Below are positions 34,301 to 42,201 of a stretch of DNA of 64,000 nucleotides, piece by piece; within the stretch, counting starts at the first letter, position 1; each line of letters starts with the position of its first letter. The position numbers and the translations under genes were made by a program. This stretch comes from Syngnathus acus (taxonomy: Eukaryota > Chordata > Actinopteri > Syngnathiformes > Syngnathidae). The notes below the pieces were generated by a model. It ran no database searches and had not been told where the DNA came from. It saw only the letters and a program-made list of their open reading frames with translations. Location of the stretch: NCBI RefSeq assembly GCF_901709675.1, contig NC_051108.1, positions 8,352,631-8,416,630 on the forward strand, read 5' to 3'.

Positions 34301-37300
34301 TGTGTTAAATTCTGCAAGCCATAATAAGGTCAACATTCAATTTAAGATATGTCATACATACCTTAACCATATTGGAGCCCCGCAACATCCACTTGACATC
34401 TTCATCATCCTGCAATTCTATAAGGAAAAAAATACAGCAACATTTGCTAAGGAAAGGCATATTATAAAGCAACCATGAAGTATCTCTACTCTACTCTCTA
34501 ATTTTATATACCGTAATTTTCGGACTATAAGACGGTACTTTTTGCTTAAGTTTTAAACCCTGCGGCTTGTCATCCGGTGTGGTGTATCTGTGGATTTTTC
34601 GTGATTTTTGTGATGACTAATACATTTATACACTCGTAAAAAGGCTGCGGACCGCTGTTGTGCGGTACCGCTTTGCTGGGCGGAGGAATATATGACACGG
34701 TCACTGGGGAGAAGAGTGGTGTGTTGATCGCATGTCCATCCGCCTGGCAAATAGTGCCGTATAATTGACACAAAGAAGAGACAGAACGAGATCAAGATGA
34801 ACATTACTGAAGAAAGTAAGCTTTTATACACAAACCCTCGTTATGGGGGACAAAAGAAATGCCGCTTTCAAGAGTCCAAGAGACATTTACGTCCTTCAGG
34901 GAGGGGAGTGAAGCACCAATAATCTTACCAGCTGTGTTCACTCTGCGCTGCAGGGCCTTCATGTTGTATTCAGTGCAGCTACCACCCCACACAGCGATAC
35001 AACTGGAGAGGACGCTCTCAATGGTGCCACGGTAGAATGTAGTCATGACGGCCGGAGGAGCACTTGCTCGCCTGAGTTTCCGCAGGAAGTACAGGCGGCG
35101 CTGAGCTTTCTTCGCCAGTGATGCAGTGTTGGTGGTCCAGGAGAGGTCCTCACTGATGTGCACCCCCAGGAATCTGGTGCTGCTCACTCTCTCCACCACA
35201 GCACCGTCGATGGTCAGTGGCAGGTGTTGGGTGTGACCCTTCCGGAAGTCAACAACAATCTCCTTGGTCTTGTTGACGTTCAGCAGGAGGTTGTTGTCCC
35301 TGCACCACGTGGCCAGAAGGTCGACCTCCGACCTGTATTGAGTCTCGTCGCCCTCGGTGATGAGACCCACCAGAGTCGTGTCGTCGGCATATTTCAGCGC
35401 GCGGTTGCTGCTGTAAGTTGCAGTGCCGTCATGCACTGACGGGTCGCAGCCAGAGGGTGAAAGTGGGCCGTCATACATCCACACCTCTCAGTCTTGGTAC
35501 CGGCTCCCCACAGGGCTGCGTACTGAGCCCACTGCTTTACACGCTCTACACACATGCATGCACCCCCGCCCACCGCAGCAACACCATCGTGAAATTTGCG
35601 GATGACACAACCGTGGTGGGGCTCATCTCAAAGGGGGATGAGTCTGCCTACAGGGACGAAGTGGTCCAGCTATCGGAGTGGTGCGGAGAGAACAATCTGC
35701 TCCTAAACACGGCTAAAACCCAAGAACTGGTCATTGATTTTAGGAGGAAAAATAAAACGGACATTCCACCACTTATCATCGACGGGGTCCGTGTGAAGAG
35801 GGTGTCCTCCTTCCGCTACCTGGGAGTCCACATCGAGGAGGACTTCACCTGGGGCGTGAACACCTCTGAGCTGCTTAAAAAGGCCCAGCAGAGACTCTAC
35901 TTTTTAAGGGTGCTGAGAAGGCACAGCATTACACAGAGACTGCTGGTGTCCTTCTATCGCTGCTCCATAGAAAGCACTTTAACGTACTGTATATGTGTTT
36001 GGTACTCCAGCTGCACTGCTGCTCAGAGGAAAAAGCTCCAGGGGGTCATCAACACAGCACAGAAGATCATTGGCTGCCCTCTCCCCACACTGGAAGACCT
36101 ACACAGAACCCGCTGTCTCAAAAAAACACAGAACATTCTGAAGGACACTTCCCACCCTGGCCACTCCCTTTTCGAACTGTTGCCATCAGGCAGACGCTAC
36201 AGATTAATTAGGTCGAGGACTAGCAGATTCGCCAACAGTTTTTACCCTACAGCGGTAGTCACATTGAATGCAGCTAAACGTAAATGATTATGTCTGTGTA
36301 TGTTCTTCTGAGGGGTTTTAGCTTGTTTTTTTTAAATCTTTTTATTCTATTTATTCTTTATCGCCTGCGCGGATCGGTTGGCACTTTTTAAATTTCGTTG
36401 TACATGTGACAATGACAAATAAAGATCTATTCTATTCTATTCTATGCGTCAGCAGGGTGAAGAGCAGCGGACTGAGCACGCAGCCTTGGGGGGCCCCCGT
36501 GCTCAGCGTGATGCTGGCGGAGATATTGTCGCCAACACGTACTACCTGAGGCCTCTGACAGAGGAAGTCCAGTAGCCAGTTGCAGAGGTAGGTACTGAGG
36601 CCCAGCTTGTCGAGTTTGCAGATGAGTCGCTGTGGTACAATGGTGTTGAATGCAGAACTGAAGTCCAATACGTGTAGCTCGCTAGTTTAATGTAACTTAC
36701 CGCTTTGTGCATGAATAAAATTAGCATGAATAGACCCTCATCATGGAAAATGCTAGAAGAAATGCATGAAAGTGACAACAAAAGAGAGACTGAGAAAGTG
36801 TGTGGCGAAGTATATCTGACGCTATTCCAATCCGACACTGAGGAGGAAGACTTCAATGGTTTCAGTGCACAAGAGGAAGATGAAGACGGCTCTCAGTGAC
36901 TTTTACTGGTGTTTTTTTTTAACCATCCTTGTTAGTGCTGTGCTACCGTGTTGCTGCTGTGTTACTGCCACGTCTCAGTGACTTTTACCGGTATGTTTTT
37001 TTAATCAAGCCCTATTAGTGCTGTGTTACTTCTGTGTTGCTGCTGTGATACTGCCGCATCACAGGCATTGTTTGGAGAGAAAAGTTAAGGTATGTTATTA
37101 AAACTTTAAAAACTCTTTCTGTGTAAATAACACGCGGGCACATGCGGCTATTAGTACGGTGCGGCTTATGTATGAAAAAAACCAAGATTTTCCCCTATTT
37201 TTTGCTCATGCAGTTTATAATCAGGTGCGGTTTATAGTCCAGAAATTACAGTATATTGTTTCACCTCTTTGAATTCTTGTGTTTTGATAATATTACTTAT

Positions 37301-40300
37301 GTTACAGGGGATTACAAAATCGATACCCCGAAAATCACTCAGTAATTCCTCTTGGAAAACTGGAAAGAAAAATTGCACCTAACACAAGAAAATTATGTTG
37401 TGTGTTGTGTAGAGCGAGCAAACATAGCAATCCCTACTCTCAATATGATTCATAAGATATTCAATTTGAAAATGCATTAATACAAGATTGTATTATCTCA
37501 CAATGCATTATGGCAAACAGTAGAATATGGGTCAGTTATTGCACGACGTTGCATAATAGTGCTAAATAGTCCTCACAGCAAACGCTGGATGGGCTGCCTT
37601 GCATAGTTTCTTCTTAGTTGCCAAGACCATAGAGATACAACAGCTAGTGTTTGTGTTTGGCGCCGTTCTTTATACTGTAACTCACAGAATTATTTTGTGA
37701 TTTGAACGCTGATTGGGTTGCTACCAACATCAGACATGCAGCTATAATAGAAGACAAATGCATAATTTCATAATTTTACTATAATATTATGATGTCATAT
37801 TTTTCTGTTATGTTTTAATTTTTAAATGTAAAGCGCTTTCAATTATTTTATACATGAAATGTGCTATTCATATAAACCTGCTTTGCCTTGCCTATTATTA
37901 GAGCTTTAAGAAAGACACTATTGCAGGATTTCCTGTTCAACATGGCAGTAGAGCAGGGGTGTCAAACTCATTTTTGTCACGGGCCCCATCGGCATAATGG
38001 TTTCTTTCGGAAGCCCGTTATCAATAGGCAACAACAGGCTAAACGATACGGTATGCTAACGTTACATAAACAAAAAAGGAACTGAGAACGTGCCTGACGT
38101 AACATATTAGCAGTTATTCAAATAACTATAACATAAATAACACGTTTATCAAACCATCCATGTCCCTCCAAATCATTAAATCCATCGAAATCTTCGTCCT
38201 CTGTGTAAACAACGGCGCTGCTGACTCTGGAAGTAGTACATGCAGCACTGAGGTCAGACTCATTGTCAGTTGCGGTTCCAATTATTCCACAGCCCTATAT
38301 ACCTATATACAAACTATATATCCAATAACTATAACAGGCGTCGGCAACCTATTAAAAAGAATACATTAGTACACTCAAAAAACACCACCCTATCGTTTTT
38401 TTTAAATGGTATAGCTCTTACGGGAAATTATTTGTAAAAAAATGGGCATGTATGGCTCTGTCCGCCAAAAAGGTTCCCGACCCCTGAACTATAACATCCA
38501 TCCATCCAGCCATGCATCCATCCATCCGTTTTCTATACCGCTTGTCCCCACAGGGGTTGCGGGCGTGCTGGAGTCTATCCCAGCAGTCATCGGGCAGTTG
38601 GCTGGGGACACCCTGAAATGGTTGCCAGCCGACCGCAGGGCACACAGAGACGAACAACCATCCGTACTCGCACTCACACCGAGGGGCAATTTGGCGTGCT
38701 CAATTGGCCTACCAAGCATGTTTTTGGGATGTGGGAGGAAACCAGAGTGCCCGGAGAAAACCCACGCGGGAACAGGGAGAACATGCAAACTCCACACAGG
38801 GAGGGTCGGAGGTGGAATTGAACCCGCACCCTCCTAACTCGGTGGCGCACTAGTTAGTTATGTTAACTATAACATAAATAACAAATTTCTCTAACCATCC
38901 GTGTCACTCCAAATCATTAAATCCATTGAAATCTTCGTAATCTGTTTCACTTAAAAAAAACGCCGCTGCTGACTCTGGAAGTACGTCCGGCGCTGACGTC
39001 AGACTCATCGTCAGTTGCGGTTCCAGTTATTTCACAGGCCTATATAACTGTATATTAACTGTATATAAACTATATATCAAATAACTATAACATAAATAAC
39101 AATTTTATCAAACCATTCGTGTCACTCCAAATCCTTAAATCCATCGAAATCTTCGTACCCTGTGTTACTTTAAAAAACACCGCTGCTGACTCCGGAAGTA
39201 GATGCGGCGTTGACGTCGGACTCATCGTCAGTTGCAGTTTCAATTATACCACAGACCTATATAACTATATATAAAGTCTGAACAAAAGAACACAATGGCT
39301 ATCATCACTGAAGACATAATGACCAAAATTCAACTATATATAAACTATATATCAAATGACTATAACATAAATGACAATTTTATCGAACCATCCGCGTCAC
39401 TCCAAATTATTAAATCCATCTAAATTTTCGTCCTCCGTGTCAGTTACAAACAACTCCGGAAGTACATGCGACGCTGAGGTCAGACTCATTGTTATGGCGG
39501 CTCCAATTATTCCACAGGCTTAGTGTGCCCTCATGTGGTTTAAAGTTAAAATAACATGTGATCAACTATACTATAGTAAATGATGTTTTAATGATCAAGT
39601 AATAATGTGTTAATAACTTCACATATAAATCGCTCCTGATTATAAGTCCAACCCCGGCCAAACTATGAAAAAAAAACTGCGACTTATAGTCCGGAAAATA
39701 CGATATTTAGACCCTTTACAAATTTTGAACAAAACAGCCCCAGTTGAACATTTCACCGAGACAAAATTGGAGACATACAGCTTAAAACCTACAAAACGTC
39801 TTTGGAGCTCTACTCAAAACTGAACAGGAAGTCTGGCAAACATTACATCAATGAAAGTGCTAGTATCCCAATGTGCCAGTACCCCATTTGCAGGGCTTCA
39901 AGGGCACTTTATAGCTGTTCACAGCCCCAGTTTTACGTTTTTTCTTTATATCGTCTTGTATGAGCTTCGTCCCCAGCTCCAAAATCCCATCTGTGCATTC
40001 ACCTAGGGACCTAGATAAAAGAGAAATTAAAGGAAGGGAGGAGCAGTTTTGGTGGTTTGAGCGGAAGCCACTTTAAAAACTTGAAATAGCTCACATGTGT
40101 TCATGGAGGTTGCAACATGCTATAAAAGACAGAATGGAGAGTGGTTGCAACCACAAATGTGTACTGTAGTTGCTTAACCCTTGAAAAAATTACAGACCGT
40201 GCTACATCACAGTAGAACTTCACTTTATGTGCACCCCAAAAACAAAAACAAATTTTATTTAATCAAATGAAATCAAACTTTAAAATGCATGTACACACCT

Positions 40301-41600
40301 TTGTATGACAATTTTTGACTTATTTGTATACATCAGATGTACCATTTCATGTGCACATCTCACAGAGGAGTGACTGCAAAGAGAGTATCAAGTGCAGGAA
40401 GAGTGTTGAGTGGTTTGATTACCCTGAACCAGCTCGCCTTGCCAGGTAAAAGCACATACTTTGGCATCCTTCTACGACAAGGTGGACACACTCCTGGAGG
40501 GGCTGATTTAGCTCACGCAGAGCCGAACGATATAGAGAAGCAGCCGACCACCATTAGCGGCCCGGCGAGGAGTTTGCAGCTTGGTGAGAAGCGGCTAATT
40601 ACTACCATCAGCGATCACAAGCCTCCACACAACGCTCAGCCCAGTGACAACCAGGCTACACCCAATCTCTGTCGTAGTCATGGCACCAAAACAAAATCCC
40701 AGAGCTAAAGCATGAAGAGGACAATCTAACATTATCACAGATTAACGATTTACTGAAACAACAAACAGAGGTTTTTACGGCACTATTGAATCAACAGCAA
40801 GAACATTTTAAATATTTTGTCAAAATGATCCTGGACAACACAATCATTGATAACATCACAAAGGAACTACAAGAAGTAAAGGTCCACACAGAAGAAAGTT
40901 TGATGACATTAAAATGAATCAATTTAAACAAACTGAGCATTATAAAAATATGCAAACCATATTTGAACAACAAAAAACTGTAAATAACAAATGAACAAAC
41001 AACAATAAATGAAGGCACAATGACACAATGAAGAAATCAATGAACAATGAAGAAATCAAATTAACATTTCGATATATTGGACATAAGACCTTTGATTTTT
41101 AAAATAAACTTGACCCGAAGAATCAATTATATGGAAATAGCCACAACTCTGGCTGTGAATACTAATGACCAATTTAATAATAACATTTAAATATATGCAT
41201 TATCATGCACTTTAATAGCAGAAGCTGTTTAGTGATCAACTAATAAAAGGCTATTGTTTGTTTTGGGGGGGTTTCTTGTACATACTATGTTTATTTGAAA
41301 TAGTTTACAAGACTCGACTATATTTGTGTTAATAGGTGTGGGTTTTTTCATCAGTCTAATTTTGCTTTGGGATTTATTTATTTATTTTGTAAAAAAATAA
41401 ATAACGTGCCAATGTGTGAATATGATACAAAACAAGGGGGTTGGACTACATTAGATACGTTTTGTCTTTTACTACCCCGTTTGAACACAAAAAATGTCTT
41501 GAACAACAACATTCATTTTCCTTTTTTACTTCCAAAGGTTTGACTCTTTCTGTGATGCGTTTATGTCCCGTAAAATCAATCAATCAATGCTCCAGGATGC

Positions 41601-41694
<94 letters not shown>

Positions 41695-42067
41695 CGAAAT
41701 TCGAACGCTGCCTTCTAATCTGTGGGGTATAACCCACTTATCGTGCTGCTGTAAAAGATTAAAAATTAAAATCCAAAATATTTATTTTAATCTCGTCAGC
41801 AACTCCTGTGGGTCAAACGAATCGGGGAATAATTTGCATTGTATTTGACAAATTCACATTCAAAACAGCTATCATCCAAGTCCCTTTGATAACGGTTTTT
41901 AAGGATGGCAACCAATTACAAAAAAAAAAATAACATTCCAGCATGAGTTTGCGAACAACACATGCAAAATTCTTACCAAGACTTCTTAGCGGATCAATGG
42001 CTTTAGAGTTGGACATCGTGCTCCTGGTCTTATCCACGGGGACTGCTTTCCTTCTGTTTCCCAACAT
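11220..42067 (-). CDS. plcd3: Phospholipase C delta 3, 5' half (exons 1-6)
   Basis: Phosphoinositide-specific phospholipase C, which cleaves PIP2 to diacylglycerol and IP3 at the plasma membrane. Six exons join in phase to about 281 residues. Residues 1-48 are the N-terminal leader with [15 protein letters not shown]. Residues 49-160 are the PH domain. Residues 163-281 hold two EF-hands with canonical loops (D-x-N-x-D-x-K-M-S-x-x-E in exon 5; D-x-S-x-D-G-x-L-D-x-x-E in exon 6). All residues equivalent to the PLC-delta1 PIP2-contact set are present: K49, R51, W55, R59, S74, R75, K76. Delta 3 is preferred over delta 1 and 4 because of strings such as [15 protein letters not shown] and RRPEL, matching my memory of PLCD3. 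The remaining two thirds (X, Y, C2; usual length about 750-790) are outside the window. Introns 1-3 are 7.6, 12.5 and 9.4 kb, swollen by transposons; introns 4 and 5 are 435 and 100 bp. Confidence 0.9.
11546..11675 (-). CDS. plcd3: plcd3 coding exon 5 (first EF-hand)
   Basis: 130 bp encoding [12 protein letters not shown] and the first EF-hand loop, continuing to QYACELFQ. It starts after the AC of the minor intron and ends at a GTATGT donor. The loop has all expected oxygen-bearing positions for calcium. Confidence 0.92.
11676..12110 (-). promoter_or_regulatory. U12-type AT-AC intron (plcd3 intron 4)
   Basis: The 435-bp intron starts ATATCCTTT, the consensus minor-spliceosome AT-AC donor, and ends in AC. 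Just before the end is TTCCTTGAT, a perfect match to the U12 branch consensus TTCCTTRAY, with its adenosine about 12-13 nt from the 3' end. No GT-AG alternative keeps the frame. Removing exactly this interval restores LDHWI, the residues expected from human PLCD family members. Confidence 0.93.
12111..12339 (-). CDS. plcd3: plcd3 coding exon 4
   Basis: 229 bp with acceptor CATTCACTCAG. Encodes the second half of the PH domain ([25 protein letters not shown], and the C-terminal helix with HWTRGIRTL), ending MTQKEKLD plus two bases. The 3' boundary is not GT but ATATCC, the 5' splice site of a U12-type intron. Confidence 0.92.
12340..13192. other. plcd3 intron 3, unassigned part
   Basis: No gene or recognisable repeat. 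Ordinary AT-rich intronic sequence. Confidence 0.4.
13250..13337 (+). repeat. (CA)n microsatellite
   Basis: About 44 uninterrupted AC repeats, preceded by TCTA and TCTCTC tracts. The long THTHTH and VCVCVC frames here are artefacts of the repeat. Confidence 0.99.
14596..15395 (-). mobile_element. Retroelement-like insert with L2-type 3' tail
   Basis: Read on the minus strand, a GC-rich 650-bp body ends in AAGCGCTATATAAATTGAATG, a tail shared by L2-mobilised SINEs and LINEs. The proline- and serine-rich open frames over the body have no recognisable domain and look like composition effects. Could be an internally deleted L2 or a long SINE. Confidence 0.4.
15403..16291. repeat. Long palindrome inside the hAT element
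   Basis: Arms 15403-15597 and 16097-16291 (195 bp each) are almost perfect reverse complements, from GCCTTATTTGG to GTACAGACGGA. A second inner pair, 15901-15952 and 16044-16095, continues the same palindrome. On the right the two pairs are contiguous; on the left they are separated by 15598-15900, so the left arm has a 300-bp insertion. Confidence 0.9.
17460..18135 (+). mobile_element. Tigger-like (TcMar) transposon fragment
   Basis: Begins CAGTGGAGTCTCGGTTTTTG after a TA, the terminus of Tigger/pogo-type elements, and has a start codon at 17659 opening [12 protein letters not shown], like Tigger transposase N-termini. The right end is lost where the LINE at 18136 abuts. Confidence 0.55.
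17757..18122 (+). repeat. 184-bp direct duplication
   Basis: Two tandem units (17757-17940 and 17941-about 18122) starting GCGCGATCGGAC and including CCACTTAAATTTTGGAAAG, differing at scattered positions. Located in the Tigger-like fragment. Confidence 0.85.
18136..19690 (-). pseudogene. LINE fragment: end of endonuclease to RT motif B
   Basis: One minus-strand open frame. N-terminal part is the C-terminus of an AP endonuclease ([19 protein letters not shown]). Next comes the linker, then the RT with [26 protein letters not shown], motif [16 protein letters not shown] and motif [15 protein letters not shown]. It ends just after motif B, so YADD and the thumb are absent. Both ends are truncated against other repeats. 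Same family as 2420-3105 and 22371-23520. Confidence 0.88.
19691..21045 (+). pseudogene. Second Tc1-like element, decayed transposase
   Basis: A transposase reading frame from 19798 ([23 protein letters not shown] domain) continues with frameshifts near 20110-20340 into [34 protein letters not shown] (second acidic residue) and [17 protein letters not shown] (third), a DD34E arrangement, ending at 20766-20768. The 3' end (TTTTCTGAGACAG, to about 21045) resembles a Tc1 terminus. The 5' terminus is missing. Different subfamily from 13353-17437. Confidence 0.85.
21056..21430 (+). mobile_element. tRNA-derived SINE with (GGAT)n tail
   Basis: Head with an A box near 21061-21080 and B box GGTTCGATTCC (21113-21123), body with CCTGTGTGGAGTTTGCA and the CCCTGCGATTGGCTGGCAACC block, then CAGAAAATGGATGGATGG. 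This is a highly abundant teleost SINE type. Its last segment resembles the tail of the LINE at 22371-23592. Confidence 0.85.
21721..21832 (-). CDS. plcd3: plcd3 coding exon 3
   Basis: 112 bp, acceptor GTGTATAG, donor GTAAGT. Encodes [10 protein letters not shown] and the beta strand with LLEDGVTIW, ending in [13 protein letters not shown]. It contains R51, W55, R59 and S74-R75-K76, the headgroup-binding positions of the PH domain. Confidence 0.92.
21833..22259. other. plcd3 intron 2, unassigned
   Basis: No gene. AT-rich; nothing beyond the palindrome that follows. Confidence 0.4.
22260..22330. repeat. Two-tier perfect hairpin
   Basis: CCAAGTAATA (22260-22269) pairs with TATTACTTGG (22321-22330), and inside it AAACATGGCG (22269-22278) pairs with CGCCATGTTT (22291-22300). 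Both 10-bp stems are perfect. It may be a tiny MITE. Confidence 0.7.
22371..23519 (+). pseudogene. LINE 3' half with mutated RT active site
   Basis: RT from [19 protein letters not shown] through motif [13 protein letters not shown], a deletion before [15 protein letters not shown], and motif C reading FAGEVVLL where FADD is expected, so both catalytic aspartates are lost. Thumb with [13 protein letters not shown] follows to 23030. After frameshifts the C-terminus ([15 protein letters not shown]) reaches the GACCCCG tail and a (GGAT)n array. Confidence 0.85.
23520..23592 (+). repeat. (GGAT)n tail
   Basis: About 18 GGAT units forming the 3' tail of the preceding LINE. The next LINE is joined directly to it. 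Confidence 0.98.
23593..25998 (+). pseudogene. L2-like LINE, 5' truncated, one nonsense codon
   Basis: Begins in the endonuclease-RT linker and continues through [22 protein letters not shown], motif [12 protein letters not shown], motif [14 protein letters not shown] and motif [14 protein letters not shown] at 24965-24967 interrupts the thumb, which continues ([23 protein letters not shown]) to about 25348. After a further frameshift comes the conserved LFTLLPSxKRY-like region, a short 3' UTR with ACAATAAATTTGAA, and an ATCTA tandem tail (to 25998). Confidence 0.88.
25999..26448. other. plcd3 intron 2, unassigned
   Basis: AT-rich intronic sequence with no gene or named repeat. Confidence 0.4.
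26449..26525 (+). repeat. (ACT)n imperfect microsatellite
   Basis: Imperfect runs of TACTAC/TTCTAC ending next to the truncated LINE at 26541. Confidence 0.9.
26541..28755 (-). pseudogene. L2-like LINE with intact 5' end and missing 3' end
   Basis: Starts at CAAGATGGCGGCGCG (28755 downward), giving [10 protein letters not shown]. Endonuclease motifs are [25 protein letters not shown] and [13 protein letters not shown] lies at 27654-27656 and another at 27063-27065 (just after [10 protein letters not shown]). The RT then runs through [20 protein letters not shown] and [14 protein letters not shown] to 26541, where it stops before motifs B and C. LINEs are normally truncated at the 5' end, so 3' loss with a preserved 5' end is unusual. 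Confidence 0.88.
28774..31979 (+). mobile_element. Full-length L2-like LINE with perfect TSD
   Basis: Flanked by a 12-bp direct repeat ATAATGATAATA (28762-28773 and 31980-31991). Begins TGACGTCATGATGGCGCC, holds one uninterrupted ORF, and ends in a short 3' UTR with a tandem TTGAATC tail (about four units, to 31970). The long perfect TSD and intact ORF indicate a recent insertion by target-primed reverse transcription. Confidence 0.92.
28781..31759 (+). CDS. Intact LINE ORF: AP endonuclease and reverse transcriptase
   Basis: 992 codons. Residues 1-100 are a basic, low-similarity N-terminus. The endonuclease (about 100-330) has [35 protein letters not shown] and LGLSDHCLV, the metal-binding and catalytic set. 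A linker with [12 protein letters not shown] and a serine/leucine-rich stretch follows. The RT (about 540-850) has [22 protein letters not shown], motif [12 protein letters not shown], motif [17 protein letters not shown] and motif [10 protein letters not shown], then thumb FKFLGTTIS and a C-terminal [14 protein letters not shown]. Every catalytic residue I can check is present. Whether the first or second methionine (MMAPRMAA) is used is open. The clade (L2 or Rex1/CR1) is from general similarity. Confidence 0.93.
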   Translation: MMAPRMAATVSRSLFICLILCVFCVLCCPSRITFTREALLNIGQSSSGIFSPVLFDSDCLSEILAGAAVLYKLARRRRRGKRAGALVRLRQRGFRSALPSIHLANVRSLANKMDELLLLTSRNTDFSRSAALCFVETWLSERTPHHAVELAGFRLTRADRSAELSGKSKGGGLCFYINERWCTDVTVLKEFCSPLLETLFINCRPFYSPREFSSIVMAAVYIPPHARASEATQMLADQVTDMEKLLPNSLIIVLGDLNRANLAHELPRYKQHVTCPTRGAQTLDHCYTVIKDAYHSAARAALGLSDHCLVHLIPAYRQKLKTSKPVVRTVRKWTVESRQDLQACFDCTDWGAFEAATSDLHELTDTVTSYISFCEDLCVQTKTFCTYNNDKPWFTPNLRRLRKVKEEAFRSGDRDLFRQTRNTLNREVRKAKRCYGENLKRHLSANPDPSTVWKGLQSITGYKKRTPRPVESPRLADQLNKFYCRFDRSSHTTGLPAAQSTYSPLPTTALSTPLSSLSPTLSLAEAAPSLQVREEEVRQMFRRQKTRKAPGPDGVSPSCLKVCAEQLAPTFARIFNRSLELCEVPSCFKSSTIVPVAKKPAITGLNDYRPVALTSVVMKSFERLVLNHLKEVTGPLLDPLQFAYRANRSVDDAVNMGLHYILHHLDTPGTYARILFVDFSSAFNTIAPDILQQKLIQLAVPAPTCQWITSFLTNRRQRVRLGGITSDTRTTNTGAPQGCVLSPLLFSLYTNDFSSDDSPVKLLKYADDTTLIGLIQDGDETAYRQEVERLVHWCNQNHLELNPLKTVEMTVDFRRDPSPLLPLTIRSNTILSTDTFKFLGTTISRDLKWTGHIDSVRKKAQQRLYFLRQLKKFNLPRELLKTFYTAIIQSVLCTSITVWFGSASKQDKHRLQRTIRTAEKIIGINLPSIQDLYLSRTRKRARNISTDPSHPGCSLFELLPSGRRYRARYAKTSRHRDSFFPQAVALMNSHHS
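32702..34042 (+). mobile_element. TIR element (CCGTAATTTCCGGACTATAA family), complete
   Basis: Begins TACCGTAATTTCCGG and ends CCGAAAATTACGGTA; TA at both edges may be the target duplication. It carries the AAGTCGC sub-terminal repeats, a GC-rich block with GCGGCGCGGCG near 32900, the 118-bp array (units from about 33101, 33219 and 33337) and the block seen in tandem at 5713-6760. Here that block occurs once, so this copy shows the likely unduplicated arrangement. Confidence 0.7.
34161..34184. repeat. 10-bp perfect terminal hairpin
   Basis: GTGTGAAGGC, loop CTTT, GCCTTCACAC at the end of the flanking repeat. Confidence 0.7.
34362..34417 (-). CDS. plcd3: plcd3 coding exon 2
   Basis: 56 bp between a pyrimidine-rich acceptor (TTTTTCCTTATAG) and a GTATGT donor. 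It encodes [18 protein letters not shown], the conserved entry to the PLC-delta PH domain. The last lysine (K49) is the first PIP2-contact position. Confidence 0.9.
34804..36670 (-). pseudogene. L2-like LINE interrupted by another LINE
   Basis: Minus-strand RT in two pieces. 36670-36446 holds [22 protein letters not shown] and [18 protein letters not shown]. 35436-34804 holds [32 protein letters not shown] and [15 protein letters not shown]. The intervening 35437-36445 is an opposite-strand LINE. The uninterrupted relative at 44403-45757 shows that the two pieces are contiguous in the parent. Confidence 0.88.
35437..36445 (+). pseudogene. L2-like LINE 3' end nested in the minus-strand LINE
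   Basis: 5'-truncated copy beginning around motif B ([13 protein letters not shown]), with [45 protein letters not shown] and the terminal [13 protein letters not shown], stop at about 36287, a short 3' UTR and a TTCTA tandem tail. An ATGC-containing string on each side may be a very short target duplication. Confidence 0.88.
37254..37950. other. plcd3 intron 1, unassigned
   Basis: AT-rich. No gene or clear repeat found. Confidence 0.35.
37952..38026 (+). mobile_element. hAT terminus fragment
   Basis: CAGGGGTGTCAAACTCATTTT with GTCACGGGCC, the left end of a hAT MITE family, cut by the following repeat block. Confidence 0.55.
38335..38486 (+). mobile_element. 152-bp hAT MITE with perfect TSD
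   Basis: CAGGCGTCGGCAACC at the left, GGTTCCCGACCCCTG at the right, flanked by AACTATAA at 38327-38334 and 38487-38494. No coding capacity. Confidence 0.9.
38495..38845 (-). mobile_element. tRNA-derived SINE, second copy
   Basis: Reverse complement of the SINE at 21056-21430: (CCAT)n tail at 38497-38528, the CCAGCCGACCGCAGGGCAC block, TCCACACAGGGAGG and a B-box complement near 38815. The tRNA head is shortened. Confidence 0.85.
39706..40400. other. plcd3 intron 1, unassigned
   Basis: No gene or named repeat. Confidence 0.35.
40401..40995 (+). pseudogene. L1 5' UTR and ORF1 N-terminal fragment
   Basis: The start at 40680-40682 opens [11 protein letters not shown], then after a one-base shift [33 protein letters not shown] and TEHYKNMQ, the coiled-coil N-terminus of fish L1 ORF1 proteins as I remember them. 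The 280 bp before it fit an L1 5' UTR. The RNA-recognition domain and ORF2 are missing. Confidence 0.65.
40996..41600. other. plcd3 intron 1, unassigned
   Basis: AT-rich. GAAGAAATCAA and CAATGAAGAAATCAA recur around 41030-41060, otherwise nothing seen. Confidence 0.35.
41604..41688 (+). repeat. (CT)n microsatellite
   Basis: About 42 uninterrupted CT units, roughly 290 bp inside intron 1 from exon 1. Confidence 0.99.
41977..42067 (-). CDS. plcd3: plcd3 coding exon 1
   Basis: ATG at 42065-42067, beginning [10 protein letters not shown], 30 codons plus one base, ending at a consensus donor (CTTG followed by GTAAGA). The basic MLGxRRK start fits the PLCD3 type rather than PLCD1. The donor phase (1) joins correctly to exon 2 to make a glutamate codon. 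Confidence 0.85.
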
Positions 42068-42142
42068 AATATTTAGGAGGAGGATTTTGCTTCCCTTCAA
42101 TCACTGCTGTCTACTTTATGGTTGCTTGCTCAGCGCGCATAC

Positions 42143-42201
42143 TATTTATACCCTGCCGCAGTCGATACCTCATTTATCCAACCTTCTCGTTGCTGACGTC
42201 A
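42143..42201 (-). promoter_or_regulatory. plcd3 core promoter: CRE and TATA box
   Basis: On the minus strand a perfect palindromic CRE (TGACGTCA, 42194-42201) is followed 44 bp later by TATAAATA (42143-42150). The start codon is 76 bp beyond. A start site roughly 25-30 bp after the TATA box would give a 5' UTR of about 45-55 nt. The CRE suggests CREB/ATF responsiveness; this is inference from motif and spacing. Confidence 0.6.

Larger units (their letters stand above)
34509..37253 (+). mobile_element. TIR element variant split by LINEs
   Basis: TACCGTAATTTTCGGACTATA at the left and a mirrored TATAGTCCAGAAATTACAGTA at the right. Internal sequence differs from the 118-bp-repeat subfamily and includes an acidic ORF (36705-36899, ending [18 protein letters not shown]) whose style suggests a transposase or DNA-binding protein terminus. 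LINE sequence occupies 34804-36670. Confidence 0.55.
38027..39705 (+). mobile_element. TIR-family remnant with four ~210-bp tandem blocks
   Basis: Blocks beginning AACTATAACATAAATAAC and containing TCACTCCAAATCATTAAATCCAT recur from about 38115, 38866, 39081 and 39355. They are interrupted by a MITE (38335-38486) and a SINE (38495-38845). The right edge at about 39700 has GACTTATAGTCCGGAAAATAC, a TIR of the same family as 5168-6936. The left TIR is not found. Confidence 0.55.
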
